From assembly GCF_000711225.1 (NCBI RefSeq), contig NZ_JOMG01000002.1, positions 1,872,501 through 1,936,500 of the forward strand: DNA of 64,000 bases, read 5' to 3'. The notes under the pieces were generated by a model that was given only the letters and a program-made list of their open reading frames with translations, had not been told where the DNA came from and did no database searches. This DNA is from Pelobacter seleniigenes DSM 18267 (GTDB lineage Bacteria > Desulfobacterota > Desulfuromonadia > Desulfuromonadales > Geopsychrobacteraceae). Below, piece after piece: positions 62,371 to 64,000 of the stretch. Every line of letters begins with the position of its first letter. Position 1 is the stretch's first letter. A program made the translations under genes and the position numbers.

Positions 62371-63264
62371 TCAGTCGAGCGCCTTTGCGGCAGCAAGGTC
62401 GTGAATCGCTTGATAGTCGGCATCGGCGACCGCAACGATCCCTTTAATCAGTAACTTATTGAACATGCTTTGCAATTCTGGAGCGTCAGAGAGAATAAGG
62501 GTACGAATCTGTTGGCGGGTTTTCTGGTCCAGGCTACTGCTGAAAACAAAGGGATCATGATGGATTGGTTTGGAGGTCCAGAGAATATTGACCCGTTCGG
62601 GAGGGAGCTGCCCTTTGCGGATCGCCTCATCAAGCCGGGCGCTGGACACGAATGCAGCATCAACCCTGCCTTGCAGCACCGCAGTAATGGCGCGGTCATG
62701 GGACCCGGTGTAAATCTGTTTGCCGACAAATTTATCCAGGGATTGGCCGATAAAATTGGCAAATTCAACGCTTGGAATCAAGGCCCCAGAGGTGCTGGCC
62801 GGATCGGTAAACGCCACGGTTTTTCCCCGCAACTGTTCCGGCTTGGAAAATCCCGCATCGGCCAGGGTGAACAGGACAGCATAGTAGTAGCTGCCCTGCG
62901 GCGTGACTATTCCCTGGGCTTTTTCAAAGGCTGCGAAAGCGGTGATCTGATGATCGCGTTGTTTGGCGTAGGCGTAGGAAGCAGGGCCGAGAATACAAAA
63001 ATCGATCTTATGGGAGAGCAGGCTTTCAATCACGGATTGATAGGATTGGGGGCGGACAATCTCAATCGGTCTCTTTAAATTTTTCTCCAGAAGGTCAAAG
63101 AGGGGCTGAAGTTCGGCCAGTTGCTGACTGATATTTTTTTTAGGGATCAATGAAAAATAAAGGGGTTTGCCCTGTTGCTGGCAGAAGCCGATGCCGGCAA
63201 GGGGCCCGAGCAGCACAAGAAACAGGCAGAGGCTGTGGCGGATGATTCTATAGGTCTTGCTCAT
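62371..63264 (-). CDS. PhnD-like periplasmic binding protein
   Basis: 297 residues with a signal peptide (about 1-28, ending GIGFC). The fold of phosphate/phosphonate binding proteins is indicated by LYFSLIPKKNISQQLAELQP, DFCILGPASYAYAKQRDH, GKTVAFTDPASTSGALIPS and VLQGRVDAAFVSSARLDEAI. No ABC permease or ATPase is nearby. Its start overlaps the stop of an EAL-domain gene by ATGA, which suggests that it is a sensor partner for c-di-GMP signalling rather than a transport component. Ligand unknown. Confidence 0.85.
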   Translation of the reverse strand: MSKTYRIIRHSLCLFLVLLGPLAGIGFCQQQGKPLYFSLIPKKNISQQLAELQPLFDLLEKNLKRPIEIVRPQSYQSVIESLLSHKIDFCILGPASYAYAKQRDHQITAFAAFEKAQGIVTPQGSYYYAVLFTLADAGFSKPEQLRGKTVAFTDPASTSGALIPSVEFANFIGQSLDKFVGKQIYTGSHDRAITAVLQGRVDAAFVSSARLDEAIRKGQLPPERVNILWTSKPIHHDPFVFSSSLDQKTRQQIRTLILSDAPELQSMFNKLLIKGIVAVADADYQAIHDLAAAKALD

Positions 63265-64000
63265 GAGGCTTTGGTCCTGTGCGGATTGATTAAAAATTCG
63301 GTGATTTGTTGGGCCGGAAGCGGTCGGCTGAAGAAATAGCCCTGGACCTGGTCACAACCGGCCAGTTTCAGGTGGATAAACTGGTCGTGGCTTTCAATGC
63401 CTTCGGCAATGACGGTCAGGTTGAGCTTTTTGGCCAGGGTGATGGTCGAGGTCACAATGGCGTTGTCGTTGCGGTTGCTGCGAATATCCTGAATGAAGCT
63501 GCGGTCGATTTTCAGGGTGCCGATGGGGAGCGAACGGATGTGGTTGAAACTGGAGAAGCCTTTGCCGAAATCATCCAGAGAGATGGTGACGCCGCCATCG
63601 GACAGCTCGCGCAAATTATCCTTAAGGACTTTTTCATGTTCGATAAGGGCGCTTTCCGTCACCTCGATTTCAATATCGGCAGGCTGCAGCTGATAGTGGT
63701 GGATGGTTTGAAAGAAATGGGCGGCGTACTCAGGATTCTTTATTTCCGTCGGTGAGACATTGATGGCGATGGGAACAGTCGTTAAGCCTTGGTCGCGCCA
63801 GTTGACCAGCTGCCGGCAGGCTGCCTCCAGAACCCAGCCGCCGAGGTGCCCGATCTGGCCGCTTTCTTCGATCCTGTCGATGAAGTCATTGGGATAGAGC
63901 AGTTCATAAAGGGGATGCTGCCAGCGAACCAGGGCTTCCAGACCGATGACCCGGGAATCCTCAAGGCGGATTTTGGGTTGAAAGTGAAGCACGAATTCGT
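63261..64000 (-). CDS. EAL-domain protein (c-di-GMP phosphodiesterase), C-terminal part
   Basis: The frame continues past the right edge of the window, so only the last 245 or so residues are seen. They make an almost complete EAL domain: FQPKIRLEDSRVIGLEALVR with the EAL signature, NVSPTEIKN, IEVTESALIEH, LDDFGKGFSSFNHIRSLPIG, LKIDRSFIQDI, and VIAEGIESHDQF. Catalytic glutamates and aspartates look intact, so it should hydrolyse c-di-GMP. A GGDEF or PAS region may lie upstream, outside the view. It is translationally coupled to the PhnD-like gene. Confidence 0.92.
   Translation of the reverse strand, partial: EFVLHFQPKIRLEDSRVIGLEALVRWQHPLYELLYPNDFIDRIEESGQIGHLGGWVLEAACRQLVNWRDQGLTTVPIAINVSPTEIKNPEYAAHFFQTIHHYQLQPADIEIEVTESALIEHEKVLKDNLRELSDGGVTISLDDFGKGFSSFNHIRSLPIGTLKIDRSFIQDIRSNRNDNAIVTSTITLAKKLNLTVIAEGIESHDQFIHLKLAGCDQVQGYFFSRPLPAQQITEFLINPHRTKAS

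Noticed and set aside
1-64000. CRISPR arrays, rRNA and tRNA genes
   Set aside because: No regularly spaced short repeats and no conserved rRNA or tRNA signatures were found on either strand by reading; a covariance-model scan would be needed to exclude degenerate RNAs.

Overview
The window looks like the chromosome of a strictly anaerobic, H2-metabolising, motile Gram-negative bacterium, most likely a Desulfuromonadales-type member of Desulfobacterota (Pelobacter, Desulfuromonas and Geobacter relatives). This is an inference from gene content: a TAT-exported HybA/HybB-type uptake [NiFe] hydrogenase beside a cytoplasmic sulfhydrogenase-type enzyme, sigma-54 control, tripartite tricarboxylate transport, a TolC/RND pump, chemoreceptors, and intergenic repeats built on GGGACTGTCCC and CCCCCTTT. 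No rRNA, tRNA, CRISPR array or phage module was recognised.

Layout. 0-6.6 kb is an accessory stretch: the start of a MocR-type regulator, a divergent MFS transporter, an aldehyde dehydrogenase remnant, an orphan hybrid sensor kinase, and small palindromic mobile elements of three kinds, one nested inside another. 6.6-16.3 kb holds an alcohol dehydrogenase, a GFA protein, and an envelope-centred set (FkbM methyltransferase, PAP2 phosphatase, DedA, two-component pair, PepSY protein, UppP) in which three intergenic regions carry PmrA/QseB-like CTTAA-type direct repeats. 16.6-23.9 kb holds a permease and a LysR-controlled TctCBA-ArgE operon. 24.2-28.3 kb holds a DarB/StlD-like ketosynthase, a B12-type radical SAM protein and a divergent lipase-like hydrolase fused to a beta-helix-like tail.

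The core is a continuous hydrogenase island at 28.4-48.9 kb. hypABCDEF runs on the minus strand. A sigma-54 activator is divergent from it. On the plus strand follow a group 1 membrane hydrogenase (large subunit, protease, small subunit, HybA, HybB), a group 3b-like NAD(P)-linked enzyme whose beta and gamma subunits are fused into one polypeptide, its own protease, and an ECF-type nickel transporter (CbiMN-Q-O). Candidate -24/-12 promoters lie before both hypA and the group 1 operon, so the activator could co-ordinate maturation and structural genes. H2 would be oxidised outside the membrane into the quinone pool and exchanged with NAD(P)H inside the cell.

48.9-64 kb holds a PNPOx-like protein, a lipoprotein, an MscS channel, a TolC-MFP-RND efflux operon, two tandem chemoreceptors with identical signalling halves but different sensor domains, and a PhnD-like binding protein translationally coupled to an EAL protein that runs off the window.
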